Assembly: GCF_028128765.1 (NCBI RefSeq)
Contig: NZ_LBJG01000005.1
Location: 434,001 to 498,000 of the forward strand
Direction of reading: 5' to 3'
Length of the DNA stretch: 64,000 nt
Source of the DNA: Bradyrhizobium sp. CCBAU 51627
GTDB taxonomy: Bacteria; Pseudomonadota; Alphaproteobacteria; Rhizobiales; Xanthobacteraceae
Below are positions 43,324 through 51,650 of this stretch, piece after piece (position 1 is the stretch's first letter; each line of letters opens with the position of its first letter). The notes below the pieces were generated by a model that saw only the letters and a program-made list of their open reading frames with translations, was not told where the DNA came from and ran no database searches. The position numbers and the translations under genes are program-made.

Positions 43324-45996
43324 CTATTGCTGGACGCATTCCCGGATGAACTTGATCCGGTCCACGACGCCGAGATCCTTTGCCTCGGCCTGCTTGCGGC
43401 AGCCCTCGCGCTTGTCGATTCGCAACCGGATCTTGTCGACGAGGCTCAAGCCGACAGTGCCGACTTGTGGTTCGTCCGAAGCCGCATTTCCGGCCTCGGC
43501 CGACGGACCATCACCGGCCGCACGGGTGGCCTCCTGCAGCCGCTTGATGTCCTCCGGGCTCAGTTTCGGCCGGTCGATGTTCAGCGTGATTCTGTTGAGC
43601 TTGCCGGTGAAGCTGAACGGCGTACTGTAGTCATTGTCGTCGACCGGCGTGCCGGTGTCCGAGCCGATGTCCAGACTCTCATCCCATTGAAGCGCGATCG
43701 GCAGCGTATGCTCCAACTTCTCCGTTGCCGCCACATTGTCGTCAACCTTCAGGACGCCAGTCCCTCCGGCACCGACGCCGCTGAATTCGCCGAAGGCGAT
43801 CGTCCCTGCGCCGAGCCCGTCGTATTTGAAGTCAAACTCGATCACGTGTTTGCCAGGCGTGAGTTCGGGGCCCTCCCAGCGCACGCGCTTCAGATCGACC
43901 AGATTCCAGAGAAAGACGGGCTTGTTCTTCAGGACGTAGAAGCCGTAGCCGCCAAAGCGGCCGCCTTGGGTGATCAGCATGCCCTCGGCGCCACCTTGGG
44001 GAATATCGACATCGACCTTGAAGTTGTAGGAGGTATTGAGCAGGCTCGGCGCGTCGCCGTTCGGTGTGCCGGTCAGCGGCCGCGTCCACGTGAACGAGGT
44101 GCGGCCGGCGCTCAGGCTGGGACGCGGCGTGATCATGCGCGTGACCACCGACGAATCCAGCGGCAGCACCTGATATTTCTCGGCCTCCTTCATGAACAGA
44201 GCCTGCATCTCCTTCAGCTTGTCGGGATACTTGGCGGCGACGTCCTCGGCCTGGGTCCAGTCGTTACGAAGGTCAAAAAGCTCCCAGGGGTAGTCGAACG
44301 GACCCGGTAGCTTGGCCACTGAAACCCACGGCGGCCGTAGCACCTTAGTAGAAGCGATCCAGCCGTCATTGTAGATCGCACGGTCGGCGAACATCTCGAA
44401 ATACTGCGTCTTATGCGTCGACGGAGCGTTCGCGTTCTTCGCGTCAAACGTATACATCATGCTGACGCCCTCGATCGGGCTCTGCTTGATGCCGTCCACG
44501 ATGTCCGGCTGCTTGATCTGCGCCGCCTCGAGAATAGTCGGCACGACGTCGATGACGTGATGGAACTGCGTTCGGATGCTGCCCTTGTCCTTGATCACGG
44601 CCGGCCAAGAGACCGCCATGCCCTGGCGCGTGCCGCCGAAATGCGACACGATCTGCTTGGTCCAGGAGAACGGCGTGTCGAAGGCCCAGGCCCAGCCGAT
44701 CGACATGTGGTTGTAGGTGCGATCGGTGCCCCAGACGTCGTAGAAATACTTGAGCTGATCCTCGACGCCGGGATTGACCTGATTGAACATCGCCACTTCG
44801 TTAGGCGTGCCGTTCGGTTGCCCTTCGGCGCTGGTGCCGTTGTCACCCTCGATATAGATGATCAACGTGTTGTCGAGCTTGCCGAGGTCGTCGATCGACT
44901 GGATCACCCGGCCGATCTCGCTGTCAGCATAGGCGACGAAGGCGGCAAACACGTCCGCCTGGCGGATGAACAGCTTCTTCTCATCAGCCGAAAGCTGGTC
45001 CCATTCCTTGATCAAGTCCTTGGGCCACGGCGTCATCTTCGCATTCTGTGGGATGACGCCGAGCTTCTTCTGATTCTCGAAGATGGTGTCCCGCAGCTTG
45101 TTCCAGCCTTGGTCGAACAGGTGCATGTCGCTAATCTTCTTCACCCACTCCGGTGTCGGATGGTGCGGGGCATGCGTCGCACCGGGCGCAAATTTGATGA
45201 AGAATGGCGCATCCGGCGACAGCGCGTTCATGCGGTTGACGTAGTCGATCGCCTCGTCTGCCATGGCGGTCATCAGATTCCAGCCGGGCTTACCGACATA
45301 GGGATGGATCGGCGTGGTGTTGCGGACGAGGTTGCCGGGCTCCCATTGATTGGTGTCGCCGCCCATGAAGCCGTAGAAGTACTCAAACCCCATGCCGGTC
45401 GGCCATTGGTCGAACGGACCGGCCTGGCTCGCCTGATACTCGGGCGTGTTGTGGTTCTTGCCGAACCAGGCGGTGTGATAGCCGTTGTCGGTCAGGATGC
45501 GACCGATCGTGGCCTTGTCCTTGGTGATGATACTGTCGTAGCCCGGATAGCCGGTGGCCTGCTCGGCGATCACGCCGTAACCGACGGAGTGATGATTGCG
45601 TCCGGTGATCAGCGCCGCGCGCGTCGGCGAACATAGTGCGGTCGAGTGGAAGTTGGTGTAGCGCAAGCCATTCTGTGCGATGCGATCGAGCGCCGGAGTC
45701 GGAATTACGCCGCCGAACGTGCTCGGCACCCCGTAGCCGGCGTCATCCGTGATGATGAGCAGAACATTCGGTGCCCCCTTGGGCGGGACCACGCGAGATG
45801 GCCAAAATGGCGTCGAGTTCCGCGCGTCGCGCTCGATCTTGCCGCCGAACTTCTGCGGTGGCGGAGGCAACTGGTTGCCGGGAATCGTGATGGTGGCGGC
45901 CGGCGAACCCGGCGGCGGTGCGGCTTGCTGGGCGATTGTGGGCGCTGCAATCGTCGTTGCCGCGAGCAGTGCAGCCATGGCTCTTAAAATGCGCAT
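43324..45996 (-). CDS. Exported arylsulfatase with C-terminal extension
   Basis: Type I sulfatase of 890 residues with a signal peptide at about 1-22. Metal aspartates lie in IITDDAGYG (84-85) and the modification site is ALCSPTRAALITGR, where Cys122 becomes formylglycine; GRNHHS supplies further active-site residues. The sulfatase domain runs to about 560; the extra region to 890 is beta rich (FDYDGLGAGTIAFGEFSG-type) and may be a lectin-like or accessory domain, as in large bacterial arylsulfatases. It hydrolyses sulfate esters in the periplasm. A formylglycine-generating enzyme is not in the window. GGGAGGG precedes the ATG and an FNR/FixK-type box lies 66-79 bases upstream. Confidence 0.93.
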   Translation of the reverse strand: MRILRAMAALLAATTIAAPTIAQQAAPPPGSPAATITIPGNQLPPPPQKFGGKIERDARNSTPFWPSRVVPPKGAPNVLLIITDDAGYGVPSTFGGVIPTPALDRIAQNGLRYTNFHSTALCSPTRAALITGRNHHSVGYGVIAEQATGYPGYDSIITKDKATIGRILTDNGYHTAWFGKNHNTPEYQASQAGPFDQWPTGMGFEYFYGFMGGDTNQWEPGNLVRNTTPIHPYVGKPGWNLMTAMADEAIDYVNRMNALSPDAPFFIKFAPGATHAPHHPTPEWVKKISDMHLFDQGWNKLRDTIFENQKKLGVIPQNAKMTPWPKDLIKEWDQLSADEKKLFIRQADVFAAFVAYADSEIGRVIQSIDDLGKLDNTLIIYIEGDNGTSAEGQPNGTPNEVAMFNQVNPGVEDQLKYFYDVWGTDRTYNHMSIGWAWAFDTPFSWTKQIVSHFGGTRQGMAVSWPAVIKDKGSIRTQFHHVIDVVPTILEAAQIKQPDIVDGIKQSPIEGVSMMYTFDAKNANAPSTHKTQYFEMFADRAIYNDGWIASTKVLRPPWVSVAKLPGPFDYPWELFDLRNDWTQAEDVAAKYPDKLKEMQALFMKEAEKYQVLPLDSSVVTRMITPRPSLSAGRTSFTWTRPLTGTPNGDAPSLLNTSYNFKVDVDIPQGGAEGMLITQGGRFGGYGFYVLKNKPVFLWNLVDLKRVRWEGPELTPGKHVIEFDFKYDGLGAGTIAFGEFSGVGAGGTGVLKVDDNVAATEKLEHTLPIALQWDESLDIGSDTGTPVDDNDYSTPFSFTGKLNRITLNIDRPKLSPEDIKRLQEATRAAGDGPSAEAGNAASDEPQVGTVGLSLVDKIRLRIDKREGCRKQAEAKDLGVVDRIKFIRECVQQ

Positions 45997-46061
45997 TACG
46001 AAGCCCTCCCGATGATGCGGGTTTGAAAGCGTCAGCTTCGTTTCGAGAGCCGGGCAGAGCC

Positions 46062-46075
46062 TTGACCCACGTCAA
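46062..46075. promoter_or_regulatory. FNR/FixK-type box, arylsulfatase side
   Basis: TTGACCCACGTCAA: exact TTGA-N6-TCAA, 65 bases before the arylsulfatase ATG. Fits the FixK2/FNR/NnrR family consensus; which regulator binds is unknown. Confidence 0.75.
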
Positions 46076-46350
46076 AGGCTGGAACGAAATGAACGACGAG
46101 CAAGGACTATCGGAATTCGGCAGCGATCTTTTGGCGATGCCGATCTTGGTGCAATGGCACCGCGCCGCCGCTGCTCGTTCTAAAAAAATCTCGACGTTGC
46201 GGGAGGAACACAGCGGCGCGCCAAATCGCGCGGCATGCCTACGCGAGGTGGTAACCGATTGAAACGAGTGCGATTGCTTCCTTGCACGTCACGCTTGGTG
46301 GACGGCACCGCGCGCGTCGCAGCGTACAATCCTCATGGGTGGACGACTGG

Positions 46351-46364
46351 TTGATTCAAATCAA
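46351..46364. promoter_or_regulatory. FNR/FixK-type box, MetA-like gene side
   Basis: TTGATTCAAATCAA: exact TTGA-N6-TCAA and fully symmetric TTGAT-N4-ATCAA, 78 bases before the ATG at 46443. Confidence 0.8.
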
Positions 46365-46442
46365 AGCTGCGATGCTAGCCTGCGGAAATGTTCTCGACCC
46401 AAGCAAATGCAGCTTTTCAATCGAACAATTTTTGGGGGCATC

Positions 46443-47543
46443 ATGTTGCACGCAGGGAAGCAAGAGACGATGTCCGGTGCGCGACGCGTGAGAGTCACCA
46501 GCGTCATGGCGGCGCTGATCCTGCTGCTCGGCACATTCGGCGAGGCGCAGAATGCACGGGCTGACGAGTCCGGCATCAGCTTCTGGATACCGGGTACATT
46601 CGGCAGCCTTGCTGCCACACCGCAGCAACCTGGCTGGACCGCCGCAGCGATCTACTATCACACCTCGGTATCAGCCGGCGCCGAGGTGGCACGTGCACGC
46701 GAGATTCAAATCGGCCGCATCCCCGCGAATTTGACGGCCACGGTGAGCGCAAACGTCAATGCGAACGTAGATCTTGGCCTGCTGAATGCGACCTACGTCT
46801 TTGCAACGCCCGTTCTGGGCGGTCAGGCTTCCGCCAGCCTGATCGGAATCTATGGAGCCAACACGACTTCGCTCAATGGATCGGTGACGGGCACACTCGC
46901 TCTGCCGGGTGGCGGATCGATTCCTTTCGCGCGTGCTGATTCCATCAGCGACTCCATCACCGGCTTCGGTGACGTGATCCCGCAATTCGCGCTGCGCTGG
47001 AATGCCGGCGTCAACAACTACATGACTTACATCACGGGCGATATTCCGGTCGGGACTTACCAGTCGACCCGGCTCGCCAATATCGGGATCGGACATGGGG
47101 CGATCGACGCGGGCGGCGGCTATACCTATTTCAATCCGCAGACCGGACATGAACTGTCCGGCGTCCTCGGCTTCACCTACAATTTCAAGAACCCCGACAC
47201 GCAGTACCAAAGCGGCGTCGACATGCACTTCGACTGGGGTGCCTCGCAATTCCTCAGCAAGCAGGTCCAGGTCGGTCTGGTCGGCTATGTCTACAAGCAG
47301 CTCGGTTGCGACACTGGATCTGGCGATCGCGTCGGCTGCTTCCGGTCGCAGGTCGCGGCCGCAGGTCCGCAGGTCGGGTTCATTTTCCCGGTCGGCGAGA
47401 TGCAAGGCTACCTCAACCTGAAAGCTTACAAGGAATTCGCTGCCGAAAATCGTCCCGAGGGTTGGAATGCCTGGGTGACGTTCGTCGTCTCTCCGGCTCC
47501 TCCGATGCCGACGTCGCCGCTGAAGCGGATGATTACCAAGTAG
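46443..47543 (+). CDS. Outer-membrane transporter-like protein (MetA/phenol-degradation family)
   Basis: Exported beta-rich protein of about 366 residues with a signal peptide at about 10-40 (ALILLLGTFGEAQNARA). Family landmarks are FWIPGTFGSLAATPQQPGW, GDVIPQFALRWNAGVNNYMTYITGDIP (use GDVIPQFALRW), NIGIGHGAIDAGGGYTYF and GQVQVGLVGYVYKQLG-like strands. This COG4313-type family was first seen in meta-cleavage operons and is thought to pass aromatic compounds through the outer membrane. ATG 46443 has GGGGG 5 bases upstream; the frame is open to 46335. An FNR/FixK-type box lies upstream. Confidence 0.82.
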   Translation: MLHAGKQETMSGARRVRVTSVMAALILLLGTFGEAQNARADESGISFWIPGTFGSLAATPQQPGWTAAAIYYHTSVSAGAEVARAREIQIGRIPANLTATVSANVNANVDLGLLNATYVFATPVLGGQASASLIGIYGANTTSLNGSVTGTLALPGGGSIPFARADSISDSITGFGDVIPQFALRWNAGVNNYMTYITGDIPVGTYQSTRLANIGIGHGAIDAGGGYTYFNPQTGHELSGVLGFTYNFKNPDTQYQSGVDMHFDWGASQFLSKQVQVGLVGYVYKQLGCDTGSGDRVGCFRSQVAAAGPQVGFIFPVGEMQGYLNLKAYKEFAAENRPEGWNAWVTFVVSPAPPMPTSPLKRMITK

Positions 47544-47584
47544 GGCGGTTTTAGCTGAAGCCGGGCCGACAGCAGTTTGGGCTG

Positions 47585-47923
47585 CTAAATCCCGCGCGAG
47601 TTGATCCTCTCGCGCAAGCGATGGCAAAAATCCTCCAGCAGGGTTTGGAGGTTCTCGACGTTTGCGAGGAGCCGGTCTGCTTGTTCGCGCTCTGCTGTGC
47701 CGAAGGAAAAGCGCTCGCGCAAGTTCCTGACATGGTTCACCCGGTCGCGTCCGTTTGCTGCTCGGCTCTCCGCAAACTCAAGGTGCTCCAAATCGTGACT
47801 GAGTTGGTCCTCCTCAGCAACGAGCATCTTGATGATCGCGCTTCGGTTGTGAGGCGTGAACTCACTTCCATTCAATAGCCCGATGTAGTGGTCAACATTG
47901 GCACGAGCGACATAACGGTGCAT
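47585..47923 (-). CDS. Conserved-looking helical protein, unknown function
   Basis: Cytosolic protein of 112 residues, mostly helical and charged: RANVDHYIGLLNGSEFTPHN, VAEEDQLSHDLEHLEFAE and a C-terminal coiled segment (LLANVENLQTLLEDFCHRL). The ATG at 47923-47921 (MHRYVARANV) has GAGGAG 7 bases upstream, better than the longer frame to 47962. I recall similar proteins in Bradyrhizobium, unverified. No signal peptide, unlike its neighbours. It faces the MetA-like gene tail to tail. Confidence 0.75.
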   Translation of the reverse strand: MHRYVARANVDHYIGLLNGSEFTPHNRSAIIKMLVAEEDQLSHDLEHLEFAESRAANGRDRVNHVRNLRERFSFGTAEREQADRLLANVENLQTLLEDFCHRLRERINSRGI

Positions 47924-48099
47924 GGCGCCACTCCTCGCTGAAGCACTTTCCCATGATACCACCGACCGCAGCCGAAGGAAGAAATATATTTCATTTGCAC
48001 GAGTTCACAGGATAGATCTCCCGCGTGCCGCTGCTTGCGTGCATCTCTCAGTCTGGCGATTGGGAGGCCTTCGTGGGGTCTGCTGTAAGCCTTTGAACA

Positions 48100-48113
48100 T
48101 TGAGTCAGATCAA
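48100..48113. promoter_or_regulatory. FNR/FixK-type box upstream of the 48178 ORF
   Basis: TTGAGTCAGATCAA: exact TTGA-N6-TCAA, 64 bases before the ATG at 48178. The same spacing as the other boxes supports that small ORF being a gene. Confidence 0.7.
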
Positions 48114-48177
48114 CCGGAGAAAACGAAAAGCAGGCAAGCTTTCTTGAAGGTCATTTGTGTGATCGGCGCGAGATATC

Positions 48178-48471
48178 ATGCTCGTTCACAGATTGAATCA
48201 TCCCGTTGCTGCCGCGGTCCTTGCCCTCGCCGTCGTTGCGACATTTTTGTTCGTCGCTAGGCAAGAACACTCGGCGGACCATGGGGCTGCTCCTGGGAGC
48301 GATCGTTTGGAGGATAGCAGCCGGCAGAAGACCGACGCTGAGACCGGATGCCTGCAGGACATGTGGCCCTATGGATGCCGCTGGCAACTTCCTGCTGAGG
48401 AGCGACAAGGAAGTAGACATTCGCCCAAGAAGAGACAGCGGCGGCCATGGCTGCTGCAGCTATTCTCTTGA
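48178..48471 (+). CDS. Possible small exported protein
   Basis: A 97-codon frame with an N-terminal hydrophobic signal or anchor (HPVAAAVLALAVVATFLFVA, about residues 8-27), then a polar part with GCLQDMWPYGCRW, whose two cysteines flank a WPY motif, and a basic tail. Ribosome site is weak. A minus-strand frame covers the same bases. The main support is the perfect FNR/FixK-type box at a matching distance upstream. Confidence 0.5.
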   Translation: MLVHRLNHPVAAAVLALAVVATFLFVARQEHSADHGAAPGSDRLEDSSRQKTDAETGCLQDMWPYGCRWQLPAEERQGSRHSPKKRQRRPWLLQLFS

Positions 48472-48638
48472 ACAACATCTTTGAGCTGGCGCGCGCCGTG
48501 GTGACACGTGTGAGCCATTGTCGCGGGGGCAGGGGAAGTCCGTAAGCTATTGAGAGTCCGTTCGAACAAGGCGGCACCTCAAAACAATCAGATAGCCGAG
48601 ACGAGTGTAGTGCGGCGATCTCCGGCCGCTGGCTGGTG

Positions 48639-48652
48639 TTGACCTGAATCAA
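48639..48652. promoter_or_regulatory. FNR/FixK-type box upstream of the secreted-protein run
   Basis: TTGACCTGAATCAA: exact TTGA-N6-TCAA, 66 bases before the ATG at 48719. Confidence 0.75.
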
Positions 48653-48718
48653 GGCCGGCTCTGGAGGCGCGTGGCCTTCTTGCAACAAGACGTTTATCGA
48701 CCATGCCGGAGATATGAA

Positions 48719-49378
48719 ATGTATCGCATTGCATCGCACGTCTTCGTCCTGACTGTCCTTGCGCTCGCCACGGCGGTTACTGCGACCGCCCAAACGGCAG
48801 CCCCGCCACACGTGCCGCTGCAGAAGACTATTGGCGCCGTCAAGCCTGAAGTTGTGCCGTCGTTGTTCGTGCTCAATGCGAAAGGCGCGACGCTGCAAAA
48901 CGGTAAGCTCATGCTTGTCGGAGTCTCGCCGAATGCGATCGTTTTCGCGGATCGACCGGTGCGTGCCGCCGGTCATGACCTCACCGGCCGCATCGTCGAG
49001 GACTGGGCATCCGGTACGGACAACTTTCAGAAGGATCCGCCGAACGCGACCGTGTCGGCGTTTCAAAAGGACGGCAACGGAGTGCGCGATGCGGTGGTTG
49101 TTTTAAAGAACCCCAAGCTCGAAGGTGAAAACCTGGCGTTCGACGTCGATATTCTTGAAGGCGACATCAAGGGGGCCGATGGGGCCGCGTCGGTCTTCAT
49201 TGACATTATCGGACGTCCCTTCACTCCGATGTCTTTCGCAGGCGTTGGGCGCCGCACCGCATGGCGTGGCGCCTACTATGCGGGAGCGGCTGCAACCGTG
49301 GGCGCAGCGGCAGCTTATGGCGCGTACGGCTCCTATGCGCCCCGCTGCGGATACTATCCCTATCCCCCCTGCTACTGA
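48719..49378 (+). CDS. Secreted protein with Gly/Ala/Tyr-rich C-terminus
   Basis: Exported protein of 219 residues with a signal peptide at about 1-25 (VLTVLALATAVTATAQ). The middle (about 40-165) looks like a beta domain: SLFVLNAKGATLQNGKLMLV, VFADRPVRAAGHDLTG, VVVLKNPKLEGENLAFDVDI. The last 40 residues are rich in Gly, Ala, Tyr and Pro, with two cysteines (RCGYYPYPPCY). ATG 48719 has GGAG 7 bases upstream. First gene of a run of four secreted-protein genes behind an FNR/FixK-type box. No enzyme family recognised. Confidence 0.8.
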   Translation: MYRIASHVFVLTVLALATAVTATAQTAAPPHVPLQKTIGAVKPEVVPSLFVLNAKGATLQNGKLMLVGVSPNAIVFADRPVRAAGHDLTGRIVEDWASGTDNFQKDPPNATVSAFQKDGNGVRDAVVVLKNPKLEGENLAFDVDILEGDIKGADGAASVFIDIIGRPFTPMSFAGVGRRTAWRGAYYAGAAATVGAAAAYGAYGSYAPRCGYYPYPPCY

Positions 49379-49389
49379 TGGAGGGAGCA

Positions 49390-49662
49390 ATGGCCCTAGC
49401 GCCGCACCTGAGGCGAGCCACGCGACTTGTTCGCTGCCTCACCTTGTTCGCGATTGTGCAGATCAGTCTCGTCTCGCCTGCTGCTGCAGCTGGCAAGGAC
49501 GTTCGGACGATCGGCATCAAGGGACGCATGACCGGACCGGCACGTCCGGCCGCTGCCCCTGTGCGCGGGGGCGTGTTGCGGCAAGACCTTTTCGATCGTG
49601 CCGATCCGAACAATCTCAAATCCGACTGGCCGAGCCCGCCGGCGCAGCCGGGGCAGTATTAG
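49390..49662 (+). CDS. Small secreted protein, unknown function
   Basis: About 90 residues with a signal peptide at about 1-34 (LTLFAIVQISLVSPAAAAG) and a short basic, proline-rich mature part (VRTIGIKGRMTGPARPAAAP; WPSPPAQPGQY). I prefer ATG 49390, with GGAGGGAG just upstream; an ATG at 49378 overlaps the preceding stop (TGATG). No cysteine in the mature part. Second of four in the run. Confidence 0.65.
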   Translation: MALAPHLRRATRLVRCLTLFAIVQISLVSPAAAAGKDVRTIGIKGRMTGPARPAAAPVRGGVLRQDLFDRADPNNLKSDWPSPPAQPGQY

Positions 49663-49676
49663 GAACGGAGACAGAC

Positions 49677-50051
49677 ATGAACACCGCTCTATTTTCGCTT
49701 GCGCTGCTTGCGAGCTCTTCGTTGACAGAAGTATCCGATCGCATCCCGGAGCTAAAGGTCGAAGCTCTTTGCAAGGCAACATCCGAGACGGACAAGGCCA
49801 TGGGATTGGCGCTGGCGCAGAGCTTTGCCGATTGCATGCGGGATGAGACCACGGCGCAACAACAACTAGCCACGGTCTGGTCGTCGACGAAGCCTGCCGT
49901 CCGCGACGGTTGCGAAGGTGAAGCCACCTCAGGCGGAATCCAAAGCTACGTCGATCTGCTCACCTGCATTCAGATGACCGACACGGCGAGTACGCTGGCA
50001 TCGGCGTCGCCACTGAGAGGCGCCAGCAAAAACAGAAACAAGAAACAATAG
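49677..50051 (+). CDS. Small secreted or membrane-associated protein, unknown function
   Basis: A 124-residue protein with an N-terminal hydrophobic segment (TALFSLALLASSSLTE), then a helical region with three cysteines (EALCKATSE, FADCMRDETT, LLTCIQMTD) plus RDGCEGE. ACGGAG lies 7-12 bases before the ATG. The C-terminus is basic (KNRNKKQ). Third gene in the run, 14 bases after its neighbour. Cleavage of the signal is uncertain. Confidence 0.7.
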   Translation: MNTALFSLALLASSSLTEVSDRIPELKVEALCKATSETDKAMGLALAQSFADCMRDETTAQQQLATVWSSTKPAVRDGCEGEATSGGIQSYVDLLTCIQMTDTASTLASASPLRGASKNRNKKQ

Positions 50052-50072
50052 AGTATGTCCAGGGGCAAGATC

Positions 50073-50423
50073 ATGATCATCAACCGTCTTTCGCTCGTTG
50101 CTGCTTTGGCAGCAGCGATCATGGGCTCGGGGGCCTCGGCCCAGACCATCAACCTCACGGGCGTCTACAAGTGTATTCAGATGTGCCGGGGCGACCTTCC
50201 GGCCTATGTCACCCAGAATGGGACCGAACTGAATCTGTTGACCGAAGCCGGCATGCCATCCCGGGCTTGGCCCGATTGGTATTCGCCGGCTAACCGGATT
50301 TGGGTCGATGCGCTCAATCTAAGTGCGGTCTATTCACCGGATGGAATTCTGATCCAGTTTGACAATGGGACGATCTGGCAGCGGGACTTGCCTCCGGCAC
50401 CACCTGTCCGCCGTCGGCCTTAG
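50073..50423 (+). CDS. Small secreted protein with NLTGVYKC motif
   Basis: About 116 residues with a signal peptide at about 1-23 (LSLVAALAAAIMGSGASAQ). Mature part: TINLTGVYKCIQMCRGDLPA, LNLLTEAGMPSRAWPDWYS, DGILIQFDNGTIWQRD, a compact beta pattern with one cysteine pair. I recall conserved relatives of this pattern in Bradyrhizobium (unverified). ATG 50073 has AGGGG upstream; ATG 50055 is also in frame. Last of the run. Confidence 0.72.
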   Translation: MIINRLSLVAALAAAIMGSGASAQTINLTGVYKCIQMCRGDLPAYVTQNGTELNLLTEAGMPSRAWPDWYSPANRIWVDALNLSAVYSPDGILIQFDNGTIWQRDLPPAPPVRRRP

Positions 50424-50488
50424 GGCAGGGCGTGCAGGGTGGGCTCACTTGTCACGCAAACGGATGACATTCTGAGGCTCGAGCTCGT

Positions 50489-51244
50489 TCACGGCGGCAG
50501 AAATGCTGCGACTGATCCAATGGGTTCGCGGCTAGCTGCCGGCTGATGGGATCGAACGAAAATGAAACGCGATGTCACGGACACATCCGCTTCGGCTCGA
50601 CCGTCCTGGCCGATCAGGATCAATCCGGCGCCGCCATTTGCCACATTCAGGATGATAGGTTCGCCGCTCCACGTCTTGATCGGCTCCATGCCGATGACGA
50701 GAAATTCGCCGACAGGCTGGTCGAAATATTGGAGACGCAATTGCGGGCCGACTTCGGCCGCGGCAAGTTCAAAACCGAGCTGCTGGGCGCGAGCGTAAAC
50801 ATCGGCCAAGGTCACGGTGTCGGACGAGAACCCGAGCTGGGCTGGGGATAGATCGACGAGCTCCACATTTGTCTTGCGAGAGCTAATCGTGAACGTCGGC
50901 CGAGCAAGGATTTCGGCGGCCTGACCGCCGACGCTGCAGCCCCTGCTATCGAGCTCGTTGCGCAGCGCAAGAGAGTCGGTGAACGTGCCTATTGTAATCG
51001 TCTTCCATGTCGCAACGTCGCGAGCGGACATGACGGGCTGTTGGGATGCTGGAGCCGAGCGCGTCTTGAGCTTTAGCTGGTTCTGCAGGACATCGCGGGC
51101 TGCGCATTGGGCGGACGCGGTGCTTGCGAAGGCGATGACGCTGGCGACCAAGAGTGCGGCAACCAAAATGTTGCGGCAGACTCGCCTTGCGCTTGAATGG
51201 TCGTCACCTGCCGCGCACCAGGCCCGGCTTCTGAAAAAAGACAT
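50489..51244 (-). CDS. Exported protein, unknown function
   Basis: Protein of 251 residues with an extended N-terminal region and a signal-like hydrophobic segment at about 26-45 (ILVAALLVASVIAFASTASA). The mature part has two cysteines (AQCAARD, SRGCSVGG) and strand-rich segments (TWKTITIGTFTDSLALRNEL; EPIILNVANGGAGLILIGQD). No family recognised. Convergent with the secreted-protein run. Confidence 0.72.
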   Translation of the reverse strand: MSFFRSRAWCAAGDDHSSARRVCRNILVAALLVASVIAFASTASAQCAARDVLQNQLKLKTRSAPASQQPVMSARDVATWKTITIGTFTDSLALRNELDSRGCSVGGQAAEILARPTFTISSRKTNVELVDLSPAQLGFSSDTVTLADVYARAQQLGFELAAAEVGPQLRLQYFDQPVGEFLVIGMEPIKTWSGEPIILNVANGGAGLILIGQDGRAEADVSVTSRFIFVRSHQPAASREPIGSVAAFLPP

Positions 51245-51650
51245 GACGAATGGCTTTTTCTAAAGTGTTTGACAGAAAAGACCCGCCTCCGAGTCAATGG
51301 GAAGAACGGAGGGAAAATGACGTCCAACGAACATTCGCCCGGCCGACTTTGAAATGCGTCCGGAGGCGGGGCCTATGGCTAAAGTATTCCAATTTCCAAA
51401 TGGCAGGCGGCAGTCCGTAAGCCTGATAATCCACCCGCCCATCAGCCCGAACGGACCGATGTCATCGAAAGATAGCGTCCGGAGCAAATCGGCTCAATGC
51501 CAGAGTCGCCTATGGGGCGAAGGCCGCTCCTGCGCGAAGCGGAAGCGATACTGTCCAATCCGACAGCTCAACTGACACGCATCGTGCGTCGCTACGAAGC
51601 CGCGGGCTTGAACGGAGCGGCCGGTTGTATGTCGGCTCGCTCCGAGCTCG
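51245..51650. other. Intergenic stretch without recognised content
   Basis: 406 bases between two minus-strand genes. Frames of 60-75 codons on both strands have no signal peptide, ribosome site or family motif. I saw no FNR/FixK-type box, terminator or strong hairpin. Confidence 0.5.

Larger units (their letters stand above)
45997..46442. other. Divergent control region of arylsulfatase and MetA-like genes
   Basis: 446 bases holding two perfect TTGA-N6-TCAA boxes, one near each divergent gene. A 57-codon plus-strand frame (46089-46262) is possible but has only a weak ribosome site and no recognisable features; I do not call it. Confidence 0.6.

Noticed and set aside
46089..46262. 57-codon plus-strand frame between arylsulfatase and the MetA-like gene
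   Set aside because: Weak ribosome site, no recognisable features, and it covers the divergent control region.
48257..49066. 269-codon minus-strand frame
   Set aside because: Runs antisense through the start of a clear secreted-protein gene and across an FNR/FixK-type box; low-complexity Arg/Ser-rich product typical of a shadow frame.
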